Assembly: GCF_002113375.1 (NCBI RefSeq)
Contig: NZ_NEHO01000019.1
Span: 1-64,000, forward strand
Length of the DNA: 64,000 nucleotides
Source of the DNA: Pseudomonas sp. R37(2017)
Lineage (GTDB): Bacteria; Pseudomonadota; Gammaproteobacteria; Pseudomonadales; Pseudomonadaceae
Direction of reading: 5' to 3'
Shown one piece after another: positions 50,474 to 59,502 of this stretch (positions are counted from its first letter, which is position 1; each line of letters begins with the position of its first letter). The position numbers and the translations under genes are program-made. The notes below the pieces were generated by a model. It saw only the letters and a list, made by a program, of their open reading frames with translations. It did no database searches and had not been told where the DNA came from.

Positions 50474-50579
50474 AGAATCTTTTGTGATGTGGTAACAGTG
50501 TACCGCCCGTAGCCCCATCGAAACTTTCGCCGCCGCCCCAGAGTCATCCAAAGACAGGAGCCGTCAGGCGGGGGGCGAC

Positions 50580-51392
50580 ATGACAGTGAATCACACCGGT
50601 ATTCCCGCACACTCAAACGCTACCGACATGCGGGTAGAGAGTCCGTCCGTCACTTGTCGCTTCACGGTGCTGACGGTCAACACCCATAAAGGCTTCACCG
50701 CGCTCAACCGGCGTTTCATCCTGCCGGAACTGCGTGAAGCGGTGCGCAGTGTGTCTGCCGATGTGGTGTTTTTGCAGGAAGTCCACGGCACCCACGAACA
50801 GCACCCCAAGCGCTACACCAATTGGCCGGCGATGCCGCAATACGAGTTCCTCGCCGATACCCTGTGGCCGCAGTTCGCCTATGGTCGCAATGCGGTGTAT
50901 CCGACGGGCGATCACGGCAATGCGCTGTTGTCGAAGTTCCAGATCATCCGCCATGACAACCTCGACGTGTCCATCAGCGGTCACGAGAACCGCGGGCTCT
51001 TGCATTGCGTGTTGCGTTTGCCCGGCGATGGCCGGGAGGTACATGCGATTTGCGTGCACCTGGGGCTACGCGAAAGCCATCGCAGCGCGCAACTGAAGCT
51101 GCTCACCCAGCGCCTGGACGCCCTGCCCGGCGATGCCCCGGTGATTGTCGCCGGGGATTTCAACGACTGGCGCCAGCGCGCCGATGCCGTGCTCAAACCC
51201 AGCGGCCTGCGTGAAGTGTTCGCCGCGCAGCATGGCAAGCCGGCGCGCAGTTTTCCCGCGCGCTTGCCGGCATTGCGCCTGGACCGCATCTACGTACGCA
51301 ATATGAAGGCCAGCCATCCGCAAGTACTGACCTCCCGGCCCTGGTCGCACCTGTCCGACCACGCCCCACTGTCGGTCGAGATCGAGTTATGA
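50580..51392 (+). CDS. YbhP-like endonuclease/exonuclease/phosphatase protein
   Basis: A 270-residue EEP-fold enzyme: LTVNTHKGF, FLQEVHG (metal-binding Glu), NRGLLHC, VHLGLRESHR, VAGDFNDWRQRAD and the closing LSDHAPLSVEIEL with catalytic Asp-His. The family uses Mg for phosphodiester cleavage; the partner genes suggest a lipid phosphodiesterase rather than a nuclease. It overlaps clsB by four bases; the same trio ybhP-clsB-ybhN occurs in E. coli. Start at ATG 50580; ATG 50628 is possible. Confidence 0.88.
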   Translation: MTVNHTGIPAHSNATDMRVESPSVTCRFTVLTVNTHKGFTALNRRFILPELREAVRSVSADVVFLQEVHGTHEQHPKRYTNWPAMPQYEFLADTLWPQFAYGRNAVYPTGDHGNALLSKFQIIRHDNLDVSISGHENRGLLHCVLRLPGDGREVHAICVHLGLRESHRSAQLKLLTQRLDALPGDAPVIVAGDFNDWRQRADAVLKPSGLREVFAAQHGKPARSFPARLPALRLDRIYVRNMKASHPQVLTSRPWSHLSDHAPLSVEIEL

Positions 51393-52681
51393 GCACCCGA
51401 CCGATGGAAAAAAACACGCTGGCACACATCCCGGCCCCGCCCAGCCGCGAGCCGACAACGGTGGATGTCGAATACGGCTGGCAAGGCAGCAATCGAGTCG
51501 AGTTGCTGGAAAACGGCGAGGCGTATTTTCCCCGGGTGTTTGAAGCCCTGCGCCGGGCACAGAGTGAAATCCTGCTGGAAACGTTCATTCTGTTTGAGGA
51601 CAAGGTCGGCAATGAGCTGCAACAGATCCTGATCGAAGCCGCTCAGCGCGGTGTGCGCACCACCGTCAGTCTCGACGGCTTTGGCTGCGGCGAACTGAGC
51701 ACCGGGTTTCTCACCGCCCTGACTGCGGCCGGCGTGCACTTGCAGATATTCGACCCGGCACCGAAACGCCTGGGCATCCGCACCAACTGGTTCCGGCGCC
51801 TGCACCGCAAGATTGTGGTGGTGGATGGCTGCATCGCGTTCGTCGGCGGGATCAACTTCTCCGCCGATCATCTGGCCGACTTCGGTCCCGAGGCCAAACA
51901 GGATTATTCCGTGGAGGTGCAAGGCCCGGCCGTGGCCGATATCCATCACTTCGCCCTGCTGCAATGCGGTCGCCCGGTGGGGGCCAGATACTGGTGGCAA
52001 CAGCGCCGGTTGCGGCGTTCGGAACTGGCCTTCAGCGATCACGATGGCCAGGTGCGCCTGGTGTACCGCGACAACGGCGAACACCCGACCGACATCGAGG
52101 AGGTTTACCGCCAGGTGTTGCGCCAGGCGCAGCGCCGAGTGGTGATCGCCAACGCTTATTTCTTTCCCGGTTTCCGCCTGCTGCGCGAGATCCGCAACGC
52201 AGCCCGCCGGGGCGTGGATGTGCGACTGATTCTGCAGGGCCAGCCAGACATGCCGATGGCCAGGCTCGCCGCGCGCATGACCTACGATTACCTGCTCAAG
52301 TCCGGGGTGAAGATCTACGAATATTGCGACCGCCCACTACACGGCAAGGTCGCGTTGGTGGATGAAGACTGGAGCACCGTCGGCTCCAGCAACCTTGACC
52401 CGTTGAGCCTGTCGATGAATCTGGAAGCCAATGTGCTGATCCGCGACCGCGGCTTCAATCGACATCTGTTCGATCGCCTGGAAGACCTGAGCGACAACCA
52501 CTGCAAGGTCATGTCTGGCGACATCACGCCACGCGGGCGTGTCTGGCACATGACCATCGGTTTTCTGGTGTTTCATTTCCTGCGGCATTTCCCGGCATGG
52601 GCCGGTTGGTTGCCGGCGCATAAACCTCGCCTGAAACCCTTCCACCCACCAACCGGGAGCGTCGACCATGAGCCACGCTGA
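51389..52681 (+). CDS. clsB: Cardiolipin synthase B
   Basis: A 430-residue phospholipase D-family enzyme making cardiolipin and also able to make phosphatidylglycerol. Two HKD motifs: HRKIVVVDGCIAFVGGIN (about 142-160) and HGKVALVDEDWSTVGSSN (about 318-335). No transmembrane helices, fitting ClsB rather than ClsA. ATGA coupling with the EEP gene and a 14-base overlap with ybhN show one operon. Confidence 0.93.
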   Translation: MSTRPMEKNTLAHIPAPPSREPTTVDVEYGWQGSNRVELLENGEAYFPRVFEALRRAQSEILLETFILFEDKVGNELQQILIEAAQRGVRTTVSLDGFGCGELSTGFLTALTAAGVHLQIFDPAPKRLGIRTNWFRRLHRKIVVVDGCIAFVGGINFSADHLADFGPEAKQDYSVEVQGPAVADIHHFALLQCGRPVGARYWWQQRRLRRSELAFSDHDGQVRLVYRDNGEHPTDIEEVYRQVLRQAQRRVVIANAYFFPGFRLLREIRNAARRGVDVRLILQGQPDMPMARLAARMTYDYLLKSGVKIYEYCDRPLHGKVALVDEDWSTVGSSNLDPLSLSMNLEANVLIRDRGFNRHLFDRLEDLSDNHCKVMSGDITPRGRVWHMTIGFLVFHFLRHFPAWAGWLPAHKPRLKPFHPPTGSVDHEPR

Positions 52682-53654
52682 GCCCCAAGCGCCAGCCCGC
52701 GCAAAGCGTTCGGGCAAGTCCCGTTGGAGCCGCTGGAAGCGACCGCTGACAATGTTGTTTTTCCTGCTGCTGATCGTGCTGTTCGCGACCCTCGCCCAGC
52801 GCATCGAATGGAATGAAGTGTTCGATAACCTGACGGATTTCAAAGTGCGCACGCTGATCATTGCCTCGGGGCTGACCCTGGTGAGCTTTCTGGTGTACGC
52901 CTGCTTCGACCTGATCGGCCGCACCTATATCCGACAGAATCTGACCTGGAAGCAGATCCTGCCCGTGGGGATCATCAGCTACGCCTTCAACCTGAACCTG
53001 AGCGCCTGGGTCGGCGGGATTGCCATGCGTTACCGGTTGTATTCGCGGCTCGGGGTCAGCAAGAGCAACATCGCAAAAATCCTCGGCCTGAGCCTGGCGA
53101 CTAACTGGTTTGGGTACATGGTGATTGCCGGCGCTGTGTACAGCAGCGGGCTGGTGCGCATGCCACCGGGGTGGAAGCTCAGCAGTGATGCGTTGCAAGG
53201 CGTGGGGGTTTTGCTGTTGCTGCTGAGCGTCGGGTACCTGGCGGCGTGCCGGTTTGCCAAACGCCGGGAGTGGGCGATTCGCGGCATCGAGATTGACCTG
53301 CCGTCGCTGCGCATGGCGGTGCTGCAACTGGCCCTCGGTGCCCTGAACTGGTCGCTGATGGCTGCGGTGATTTTCATGTTGCTGCCAGGCAAGCAGGACT
53401 ATCCACTGGTGCTGGGCGTGCTGTTGATCAGCGCCATCGCCGGCGTCATCACCCACATCCCGGCCGGGCTCGGCGTGCTTGAGGCGGTGTTCGTGGCGCT
53501 GCTGCAACATGAGTTTTCACGGGGCAGCCTGGTGGCGGGACTGCTGGCCTATCGGGCGATTTACTTCATCCTGCCGCTGTTGATTGCCCTGGTGATGTAT
53601 TTGCTGGTGGAGGCCAGGGCCAAGGCGCTGCGGATAGAGAAAAAACCCAAGTGA
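52668..53654 (+). CDS. ybhN: YbhN-type membrane protein (lysylphosphatidylglycerol synthase TM family)
   Basis: A 328-residue protein with about eight membrane segments after a basic N-terminus (PARAKRSGKSRWSRWKR). The UPF0104/DUF2156-related signature region WVGGIAMRYRLYSRLGVSKS and ITHIPAGLGVLEAVFVALL are present. Such proteins are lipid flippases; together with ClsB it probably moves or distributes the lipid product. No aminoacyl-transferase domain follows, so it is only the membrane half. Confidence 0.88.
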   Translation: MSHAEPQAPARAKRSGKSRWSRWKRPLTMLFFLLLIVLFATLAQRIEWNEVFDNLTDFKVRTLIIASGLTLVSFLVYACFDLIGRTYIRQNLTWKQILPVGIISYAFNLNLSAWVGGIAMRYRLYSRLGVSKSNIAKILGLSLATNWFGYMVIAGAVYSSGLVRMPPGWKLSSDALQGVGVLLLLLSVGYLAACRFAKRREWAIRGIEIDLPSLRMAVLQLALGALNWSLMAAVIFMLLPGKQDYPLVLGVLLISAIAGVITHIPAGLGVLEAVFVALLQHEFSRGSLVAGLLAYRAIYFILPLLIALVMYLLVEARAKALRIEKKPK

Positions 53655-53683
53655 TTTTGTGTTGATTGCAAGGACGCCGCAAA

Positions 53684-54451
53684 TCACTGGGATTGAATAA
53701 TGCTCAACCGCTCCCCCACCACCATCTCGGTAATCCAGTCGACGAGGATCGAGGTGTAGGCCTGTTGGGAAACCGGTTCGCTCAGCGCGTGGTCGGCGCC
53801 GTCGATGATGCGGTGGGTCAACGAGTGCGTCTGCTGACACGCCGCGCGGTAGCTCATGATCGTCGCATGGGGCACGTAGTCGTCAGTCTCGGATTGCACC
53901 AGCAGGACATCCCCGGTGAATTGCGAACAGGCGTGCAAGGCACGGTTGGTGTCGGCACGCACCAGGGTACTTCGATAGTCACGAAGATCCAGCTTATCCA
54001 GATCGCGTTTCGGCGCGTGCCAATGCTCGTCGCGATACAGCGCCGGCACCCGTAGCGCCAGCCAGCGCACGGGTCTGAGGGAGGTCAGTATCGAGGCCAG
54101 ATACCCCCCGTAACTGGTGCCAACCACGGCAATCGCCGATGTATCGAGTGCCGGGTGCGCGAGCAGTCGGTCATAGGCCGCCAGCAGATCCCGCAGGTTA
54201 TCTTCGCGGGTCACCCGGGACAATGAAATGCCGGTGCCGCCGGTGCCGCCGGTATGCCCGCGCAGGTCGAAGGTCAGGCACACGCAGCCCAACCCGGCGA
54301 TGCCTTTGGCGCGCTCCAGGTCCCGCTCCTGACTGCCGCCCCAACCGTGCACGAAGAGCACACCGGGGACTTTCGATTTGGGGCTCAGAAAAGTCCCGCT
54401 CATCTGTTCGTTGTCGATGTCAATCTGAATGGATTCGCTTCTAGCCGTCAT
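53684..54451 (-). CDS. Alpha/beta hydrolase (dienelactone hydrolase/DAP-like)
   Basis: A 255-residue enzyme with nucleophile elbow GTSYGGYLAS (Ser about 120), oxyanion HGWGGSQ near residue 40, and catalytic Asp and His in SETDDYVPHA and DGADHALSE. The dual glycine-rich stretch GHTGGTGGTGIS is unusual. Substrate unknown. It starts 11 bases inside the DUF3182 gene's end, so both are made together. ATG at 54451; ATG at 54460 is alternative. Confidence 0.85.
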   Translation of the reverse strand: MTARSESIQIDIDNEQMSGTFLSPKSKVPGVLFVHGWGGSQERDLERAKGIAGLGCVCLTFDLRGHTGGTGGTGISLSRVTREDNLRDLLAAYDRLLAHPALDTSAIAVVGTSYGGYLASILTSLRPVRWLALRVPALYRDEHWHAPKRDLDKLDLRDYRSTLVRADTNRALHACSQFTGDVLLVQSETDDYVPHATIMSYRAACQQTHSLTHRIIDGADHALSEPVSQQAYTSILVDWITEMVVGERLSIIQSQ

Positions 54452-55550
54452 AGGATTCAACCGTTACGTACTTGAGCAGAAAGTCACCGGACTGCGCCGG
54501 CCCGCGGTACACCTCGATGGCGTCCGCTGGCAGTGGTCGATCGCTGTAGGCCTCTACCGAAGACACCCGGATAGCGCACATCCCCGGATCGTTGACGAAA
54601 CACTGCAAGGCCGCCACTTCGGCACTGCTGGCGCCGCCCATGCGCCAGGACTGTTCGAGCACGCCACTGCGCGGCTGGCCATCACTGTCCATGCCCTGGG
54701 CGATGTCGTAGTTGCGCCGCGAGGCATAAAAGCCGGGATAGGCTTCATCCGCCGCCTTGTCGAACACCTGTGCCTGATGGATCGCCAGGCGCACATCTTC
54801 CGGCAGGTCCAGTTTCAGCAGTTGGTCATAGCCACCCGATACCACCAGCAGGTTCGACCCGCCATACACAGCCTCGCCCTGCGTGTCTTCGGTCAGGTAT
54901 TGATCGCCGCAGTAACTGAGCACCTTGCCGCCGATAAAACTCTGGCCAACGCTGTGGGTGATCACCTGATCCAGATCCTGTTCGAACACCACGCCTTCGG
55001 TGAACATAGTCTCGGCCTCCGGCCTGACAAGCACTTCATCGAACTGATCGAGGCTCTTGATCACTTCCTGACCGCGCCCGGCGCAGGCATGGATCGGCTT
55101 CAGGCGGATCGGCCCGGTATACAACAGATGCTCCGCCGCCGGGCGCGCGTCCTTCAGGGAGAACACGCTGAGACCGTCGAGCACCACGCTGCGTACCCGT
55201 TCGGAAAACAATGGCGCCCAGCCTGGCGGCGCATGGGCGTGGCGGTTGAGCAATCCATGGCTGATGGCTTTGGTACAGATGAAGTCGTGGTCGACATAAC
55301 CGCCCCACAAATCTTCCGGCCCCTTGACCCCCAGTTGCCGGGCTGCCGCAGCGCCCACCAGGGTCTGGGTCGGCAACAGGTAGAGATTCTGTCCGTCGTG
55401 CAATTGCGGGTCGTAGCTGCCGCCGTACTTGAGCCCCAATATCTGTGCCAGCCAGCGGGCCAGCGCACGGTTGGTTTCGACCTCATGCAACGGCGCGTCG
55501 TCGAGCACCGAATGGGCGACCACCAGTTTCTTGCGGTTTGTTGGGGTCAT
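54441..55550 (-). CDS. DUF3182 family protein (ATP-grasp-like?)
   Basis: A 369-residue protein with the DUF3182 signature (VVAHSVLDDAPLHEVETNRALARWLAQILG). The middle, TGPIRLKPIHACAGRGQEVIKS then VLVRPEAETMFTEGVVFEQDL, resembles ATP-grasp enzymes, with the lysine and glycine-rich loop in order, and RRNYDIAQGMDSDGQPRSGVLEQSWRMGG may complete the site. That suggests ligation of a carboxylate with an amine, but this is my inference. Coupled to the hydrolase gene, which could process the product. Confidence 0.75.
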   Translation of the reverse strand: MTPTNRKKLVVAHSVLDDAPLHEVETNRALARWLAQILGLKYGGSYDPQLHDGQNLYLLPTQTLVGAAAARQLGVKGPEDLWGGYVDHDFICTKAISHGLLNRHAHAPPGWAPLFSERVRSVVLDGLSVFSLKDARPAAEHLLYTGPIRLKPIHACAGRGQEVIKSLDQFDEVLVRPEAETMFTEGVVFEQDLDQVITHSVGQSFIGGKVLSYCGDQYLTEDTQGEAVYGGSNLLVVSGGYDQLLKLDLPEDVRLAIHQAQVFDKAADEAYPGFYASRRNYDIAQGMDSDGQPRSGVLEQSWRMGGASSAEVAALQCFVNDPGMCAIRVSSVEAYSDRPLPADAIEVYRGPAQSGDFLLKYVTVESYDG

Positions 55551-55723
55551 GCATCCCCCTTCAATCGACGCTTGATGAATGTAGCTGAAGGGGTGCAGGG
55601 ATCAGGCCAAGCTTCCCTGAGGAGAAATATTCATCAAATCAGGCTGTTGCGCGGAAAGTGATGGCATGGGGCCTGTTTTATTCTGCACGACACCCTTTGG
55701 TATTCCGGCATTTTGCACGACTC

Positions 55724-55832
55724 CCAGTGGGAGCGAGCCTGCTCCGGGCGGCGTTCCGACGATGAGGCCAGCATCATCAACATTGATTTCGTCTGACACA
55801 CCGCTATCGCGAGCAGGCTCGCTCCTACACTG
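55724..55832. repeat. Degenerate REP inverted pair
   Basis: CCAGTGGGAGCGAGCCTGCTCCGGGCGG (left) and CTATCGCGAGCAGGCTCGCTCCTACACTGG (right). The 298 bases between the DUF3182 and AraC-type genes otherwise hold only two direct repeats of TTYTGCACGACWCCC (about 55682-55696 and 55711-55725). Confidence 0.8.
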
Positions 55833-55848
55833 GATTTCGGTGTTCCAC

Positions 55849-56841
55849 CTAGCGTGCCGCAGCAACCGGTGTCACGCCAAACCGCGCCCGATAATCGCTC
55901 GGTGCCAGCCCGGTGATTTTCTTGAACGTCGCGCGAAACGCCCCAGGGTCCTGATAACCCACGGTCCAGGCGATGTGGTCGATGGTGCCGTTGGTGAATT
56001 CGAGCATTTCCCGGGCCTTGCCGACCCGCAGATGCTGGCAGTACTCGGTGGGCTTGAGCGCGGTGGCCGCACGGAATCGTCGCAGGAAGGTACGTTCTTC
56101 CATGCCGGCCTTTTCGGCCATCGCCGCCAGTGATACATCAGTCGCCCCGGTACTTTGCAGCCAGTGCTGCACCTTGAGGATCGCTGCATCGCCGTGGCTG
56201 AGAATCGGCGCAAAATTGCTGCCGCACTCACTGGCACTGTCGCTGTGCTCCACCACCAGAAACCGTGCGGTGCTGGTGGCGATGCTCGGCCCCAGGAGAC
56301 GGTTGACCAGTCGCAACCCCAACTCGGACCAGGCCATCAACCCGGCGGTGGTAATCAAGTCGCCGTCATCGACGATCGGCGTATCGGCCTTGAGCCTGAT
56401 TGCCGGGTAACGTTCGGCGAAGGCTTTGGCCGAGGTCCAGTGGGTGGTGGCACTGCGACCGTCGAGCAAGCCGCTTTCGGCCAACAGGATAGAGCCTACG
56501 CAAACCCCGCCCAACGTCGCGCCGCCGGCATGCTGCTCGCGCAACCAGCGGATCAATCCCTGTCGCGCCAGGCCCTCGGTAAATCCGCCAATCGACGGTG
56601 GAATCAACACAGCGACCAAGGCGCGCTCCGGCGCGGGATGGCTGTCGAAGACCCGAGCCGGCGGCTGATCGCCCTCGACCTGCCAATGGCTGATGCGCAG
56701 TAGCGGCAATTGCACAGACTGATGTTCGGCGGCAATCCGGTTGGCCACCCCGAACAAGTCCGTCAAGCCATGTACCGCCGCCATCTGCGCACCGGGATAG
56801 ATCAGCACACCGAGTTCGGCGATTGCCCTTTCTGCGTCCAT
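55849..56841 (-). CDS. GlxA family transcriptional regulator
   Basis: A 330-residue regulator: an N-terminal DJ-1/PfpI-like domain (residues 8-180, with GGVCVGSILLAESGLL nucleophile-elbow cysteine) and a C-terminal AraC/XylS double helix-turn-helix (about 215-315: ERTFLRRFRAATALKPTEYC; AWTVGYQDPGAFRATFKKITG). It lies back to back with the isochorismatase-like gene, 101 bases apart, and probably controls it. The ligand is unknown; relatives sense small metabolites such as choline or arginine. ATG at 56841. Confidence 0.9.
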   Translation of the reverse strand: MDAERAIAELGVLIYPGAQMAAVHGLTDLFGVANRIAAEHQSVQLPLLRISHWQVEGDQPPARVFDSHPAPERALVAVLIPPSIGGFTEGLARQGLIRWLREQHAGGATLGGVCVGSILLAESGLLDGRSATTHWTSAKAFAERYPAIRLKADTPIVDDGDLITTAGLMAWSELGLRLVNRLLGPSIATSTARFLVVEHSDSASECGSNFAPILSHGDAAILKVQHWLQSTGATDVSLAAMAEKAGMEERTFLRRFRAATALKPTEYCQHLRVGKAREMLEFTNGTIDHIAWTVGYQDPGAFRATFKKITGLAPSDYRARFGVTPVAAAR

Positions 56842-56942
56842 TGTCAGTTTTCCCCCTCTTATTGTCGGTGAGGCCAATCCCCGGATCGCCTGCCAGAGCC
56901 AATACTTCATTCCACATCAACACACACTTCGAGGAAACAGTC

Positions 56943-57491
56943 ATGGCCAAACAAGCGCTCATCGTAGTCGATATCCAGAACGACTACTTCCCCCAGGGCA
57001 AGTGGCCGCTGGTCGGTGCCGACGCCGCTGCGGACAATGCCGTCCGCCTGATCAAGGCCTTCCGCGACGCCGGGGATTCGGTGGTGCACATCCGCCACGA
57101 ATTCACCTCCGAAGAGGCGCCGTTTTTCACCCCGAACTCCGAAGGCGCCAAGCTGCACCCCAAAGTGATCAACCGCGCCGACGAGCCAGTGGTCCTCAAG
57201 CATTTCGTCAACTCGTTCCGCGAAACCGAGCTGAAATCGATCCTCGACGAGCAAGGCATCAAGGAGCTGGTGGTCGTGGGCAGCATGAGCCACATGTGCG
57301 TCGACGGCATTACCCGTGCTGCCGCGGACTTTGGCTACAAGGTGACCGTGATCCACGACGCCTGCGCCACCCTTGACCTGGAATTCAATGGCGTGAATGT
57401 ACCGGCGGCCCAGGTTCATGCAGCGTTCATGGCAGCCCTGGCGTTTGCGTATGCCAACGTGGTGTCGGCCAACGATTTCCTCGCGGCCTGA
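56943..57491 (+). CDS. Isochorismatase-like cysteine hydrolase
   Basis: A 182-residue enzyme with the triad D10 (VVDIQND), K86 (VLKHFVNSF) and C119 (SMSHMCVDG) typical of nicotinamidase/isochorismatase amidohydrolases. The short length and MSHMCVDGITRAAADFGY are typical of general cysteine hydrolases such as YcaC or streptothricin hydrolase. The ATG at 56943 follows GAGGAAAC. Its divergent regulator is the best lead to its substrate. Confidence 0.9.
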   Translation: MAKQALIVVDIQNDYFPQGKWPLVGADAAADNAVRLIKAFRDAGDSVVHIRHEFTSEEAPFFTPNSEGAKLHPKVINRADEPVVLKHFVNSFRETELKSILDEQGIKELVVVGSMSHMCVDGITRAAADFGYKVTVIHDACATLDLEFNGVNVPAAQVHAAFMAALAFAYANVVSANDFLAA

Positions 57492-57520
57492 GCCTGCAAG
57501 CAGATTTCACCGCCCATAAA

Positions 57521-57556
57521 AAACCCGCACTTCGGACTGAAGTGCGGGTTTAGTTT
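57521..57556. terminator. Bidirectional terminator after the hydrolase, before ssb
   Basis: AAACCCGCACTTC / GAAGTGCGGGTTT stem with a GGACT loop, A-run before and T-run after, stopping both converging genes. Confidence 0.9.
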
Positions 57557-57588
57557 TTCAGCTTGCCGGTTTCAGGCTTTCAGCAGCT

Positions 57589-58095
57589 TCAGAACGGAAT
57601 ATCGTCATCGAAGCTGTCGAAGTCCGGAGCCGGTTGCGGTGCAGCCTGTTGAGGAGCTGGACGCTGTGGCTGCTGTTGCGGTGCAGGACGTTGAGCCTGC
57701 TGGCGCGGAGCGGATTGCTGGTAGTTGTTGCCCTGGCCTTGGTCGCCCTGTGGACGGCCACCCAGCAGTTGCATGGTGCCTTGCATGTCGACCACGATTT
57801 CGGTGGTGTAACGCTTGATACCGTCTTTTTCCCACTCGCGGGTCTGCAGCTTGCCTTCGATGTAGACCTGCGAACCTTTACGCAGGTATTCGCCAGCGAT
57901 TTCCGCCACTTTGCCGAACATCGATACACGGTGCCATTCGGTCTTTTCGACTTTCTGGCCGGTTTGCTTGTCGGTCCATTGTTCGCTGGTCGCCAGACTC
58001 AGGTTGGTCACGGCATTACCGTTAGGCAAGTAGCGAACTTCGGGATCCTGGCCGCAAGTGCCGACCAATATGACTTTGTTAACCCCACGGGCCAT
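57589..58095 (-). CDS. ssb: Single-stranded DNA-binding protein
   Basis: A 168-residue SSB: OB-fold (residues 1-110, ARGVNKVILVGTCGQDPEVR and WHRVSMFGKVAEIAGEYLRKG), a Gln/Pro-rich linker (about 115-155, several PAPQQQPQ repeats) and the acidic tip DFDSFDDDIPF that recruits repair proteins. Ribosome site CTAGGAGAACGTT. It is 9 bases after the MFS gene and near uvrA in the opposite direction, as in other pseudomonads. No LexA box was found. Confidence 0.97.
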   Translation of the reverse strand: MARGVNKVILVGTCGQDPEVRYLPNGNAVTNLSLATSEQWTDKQTGQKVEKTEWHRVSMFGKVAEIAGEYLRKGSQVYIEGKLQTREWEKDGIKRYTTEIVVDMQGTMQLLGGRPQGDQGQGNNYQQSAPRQQAQRPAPQQQPQRPAPQQAAPQPAPDFDSFDDDIPF

Positions 58096-58104
58096 AACGT
58101 TCTC

Positions 58105-59502
58105 CTAGGCTACGCACGCTGCCCCGGCCGGGTTGTTCACCAGGCACTCAAGGGTGGTGCGATCCAATAGTTCGGTGTCCAGTTTGATGTAAATCGCCGC
58201 CTCATCTGCGACGATGACTGCATCTGTTACCCCTACGACCGCCTTCAGGCGCTCGACCAGGCCCGCTTCGCGGATCGCCTCGGGCGACAACGGCAAGCGC
58301 AGGCTTGTGACGTAGGGAGGTTCGCGCATGGTAACAGCAAAGGCCAGCCAGAGGGCAGCCAGACCGGCGCATCCGAGGAACACAACCGACAGACCGCCAT
58401 GCTGGAACAGCCAGCCACCGAGGATTCCCCCCAGTGCCGAACCGAGGAACTGGCTGGTGGAATAAACCCCCATCGCCGTGCCCTTGCCGCCTGCCGGTGA
58501 AACCTTGCTGATCAGCGACGGCAATGAAGCCTCCAGCAGATTGAACGCGGTGAAGAACACCACCGTACCGATCACCAGAGACCGCAGGCCGTCGCCGAAC
58601 TGCCAGAAGAATAGTTCAGTGAGCAGCAGCGTCACGACGGCGCCGAGTAAAACTCGTTTCATTTTGCGTTTCTTCTCGCCGTAGATAATGAACGGAATCA
58701 TGGCGAAGAAAGAAATCAGCAGCGCGGTCAGGTACACCCACCAGTGCTGCTCTTTGGGCAGCCCGGCCTTCTCGACCAACGCCAGCGGCAAGGCGACGAA
58801 GCTGGACATCAGCATCGCGTGCAATACAAAAATGCCCAGGTCCAGGCGCAGCAGGTCCGGATGCTTGAGCGTCGGGATCAGCGCCTGGCGCGCGACACCG
58901 GACTCACGGTGCTGCAACGGGCCGGTGGAGCGCGGCACCATGAACATCACGATCACGATGCCGATCAGTGCCATGCCGCCAGTGGCGAGGAACAACCCGG
59001 ACAGACCGAAAGCGCGGGTCAGCAGCGGGCCGACCACCATGGCCACCGCAAACGACAGGCCGATGGTCATGCCGATCATGGCCATCGCCTTGGTCCGGTG
59101 CTGTTCGCGGGTAAGGTCAGACAGCAAGGCCATGACCGCCGCGGAAATCGCCCCGGCGCCCTGCAGGATTCGCCCGGCGATTACGCCCCAGATCGAATCG
59201 GCATTGGCTGCCAGCAGACTGCCGAGGGCAAACACGACCAGGCCCAGGTAAATCACCGGGCGGCGACCGATGCGGTCGGAAATGAAACCGAAGGGAATCT
59301 GGAAAACCGCCTGGGTCAGGCCATAAGCGCCAATCGCCAAGCCGATCAGGGCCGGCGTGGCTCCGGCCAGGTCCATCCCATAGGTCGCCAGTACCGGCAA
59401 CACCATGAACATGCCAAGCATACGGAAGGCGAACACCAGGGCCAGGCCGCTTGCTGCGCGGGTCTCGCTGCCACTCATGCGCTCGCTGTGGGGATCGTGC
59501 AT
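58105..59502 (-). CDS. YajR-like MFS transporter with YAM domain
   Basis: A 465-residue MFS protein: 12 helices (about 15-400; motif A FISDRIGRRPVIYLGLVVFALG) and a soluble C-terminal tail of about 65 residues (LPLSPEAIREAGLVERLKAVVGVTDAVIVADEAAIYIKLD) with the ferredoxin-like YAM fold known from E. coli YajR. Probable proton-driven efflux. Cotranscribed with ssb, an unusual pair. ATG at 59502. Confidence 0.9.
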   Translation of the reverse strand: MHDPHSERMSGSETRAASGLALVFAFRMLGMFMVLPVLATYGMDLAGATPALIGLAIGAYGLTQAVFQIPFGFISDRIGRRPVIYLGLVVFALGSLLAANADSIWGVIAGRILQGAGAISAAVMALLSDLTREQHRTKAMAMIGMTIGLSFAVAMVVGPLLTRAFGLSGLFLATGGMALIGIVIVMFMVPRSTGPLQHRESGVARQALIPTLKHPDLLRLDLGIFVLHAMLMSSFVALPLALVEKAGLPKEQHWWVYLTALLISFFAMIPFIIYGEKKRKMKRVLLGAVVTLLLTELFFWQFGDGLRSLVIGTVVFFTAFNLLEASLPSLISKVSPAGGKGTAMGVYSTSQFLGSALGGILGGWLFQHGGLSVVFLGCAGLAALWLAFAVTMREPPYVTSLRLPLSPEAIREAGLVERLKAVVGVTDAVIVADEAAIYIKLDTELLDRTTLECLVNNPAGAACVA

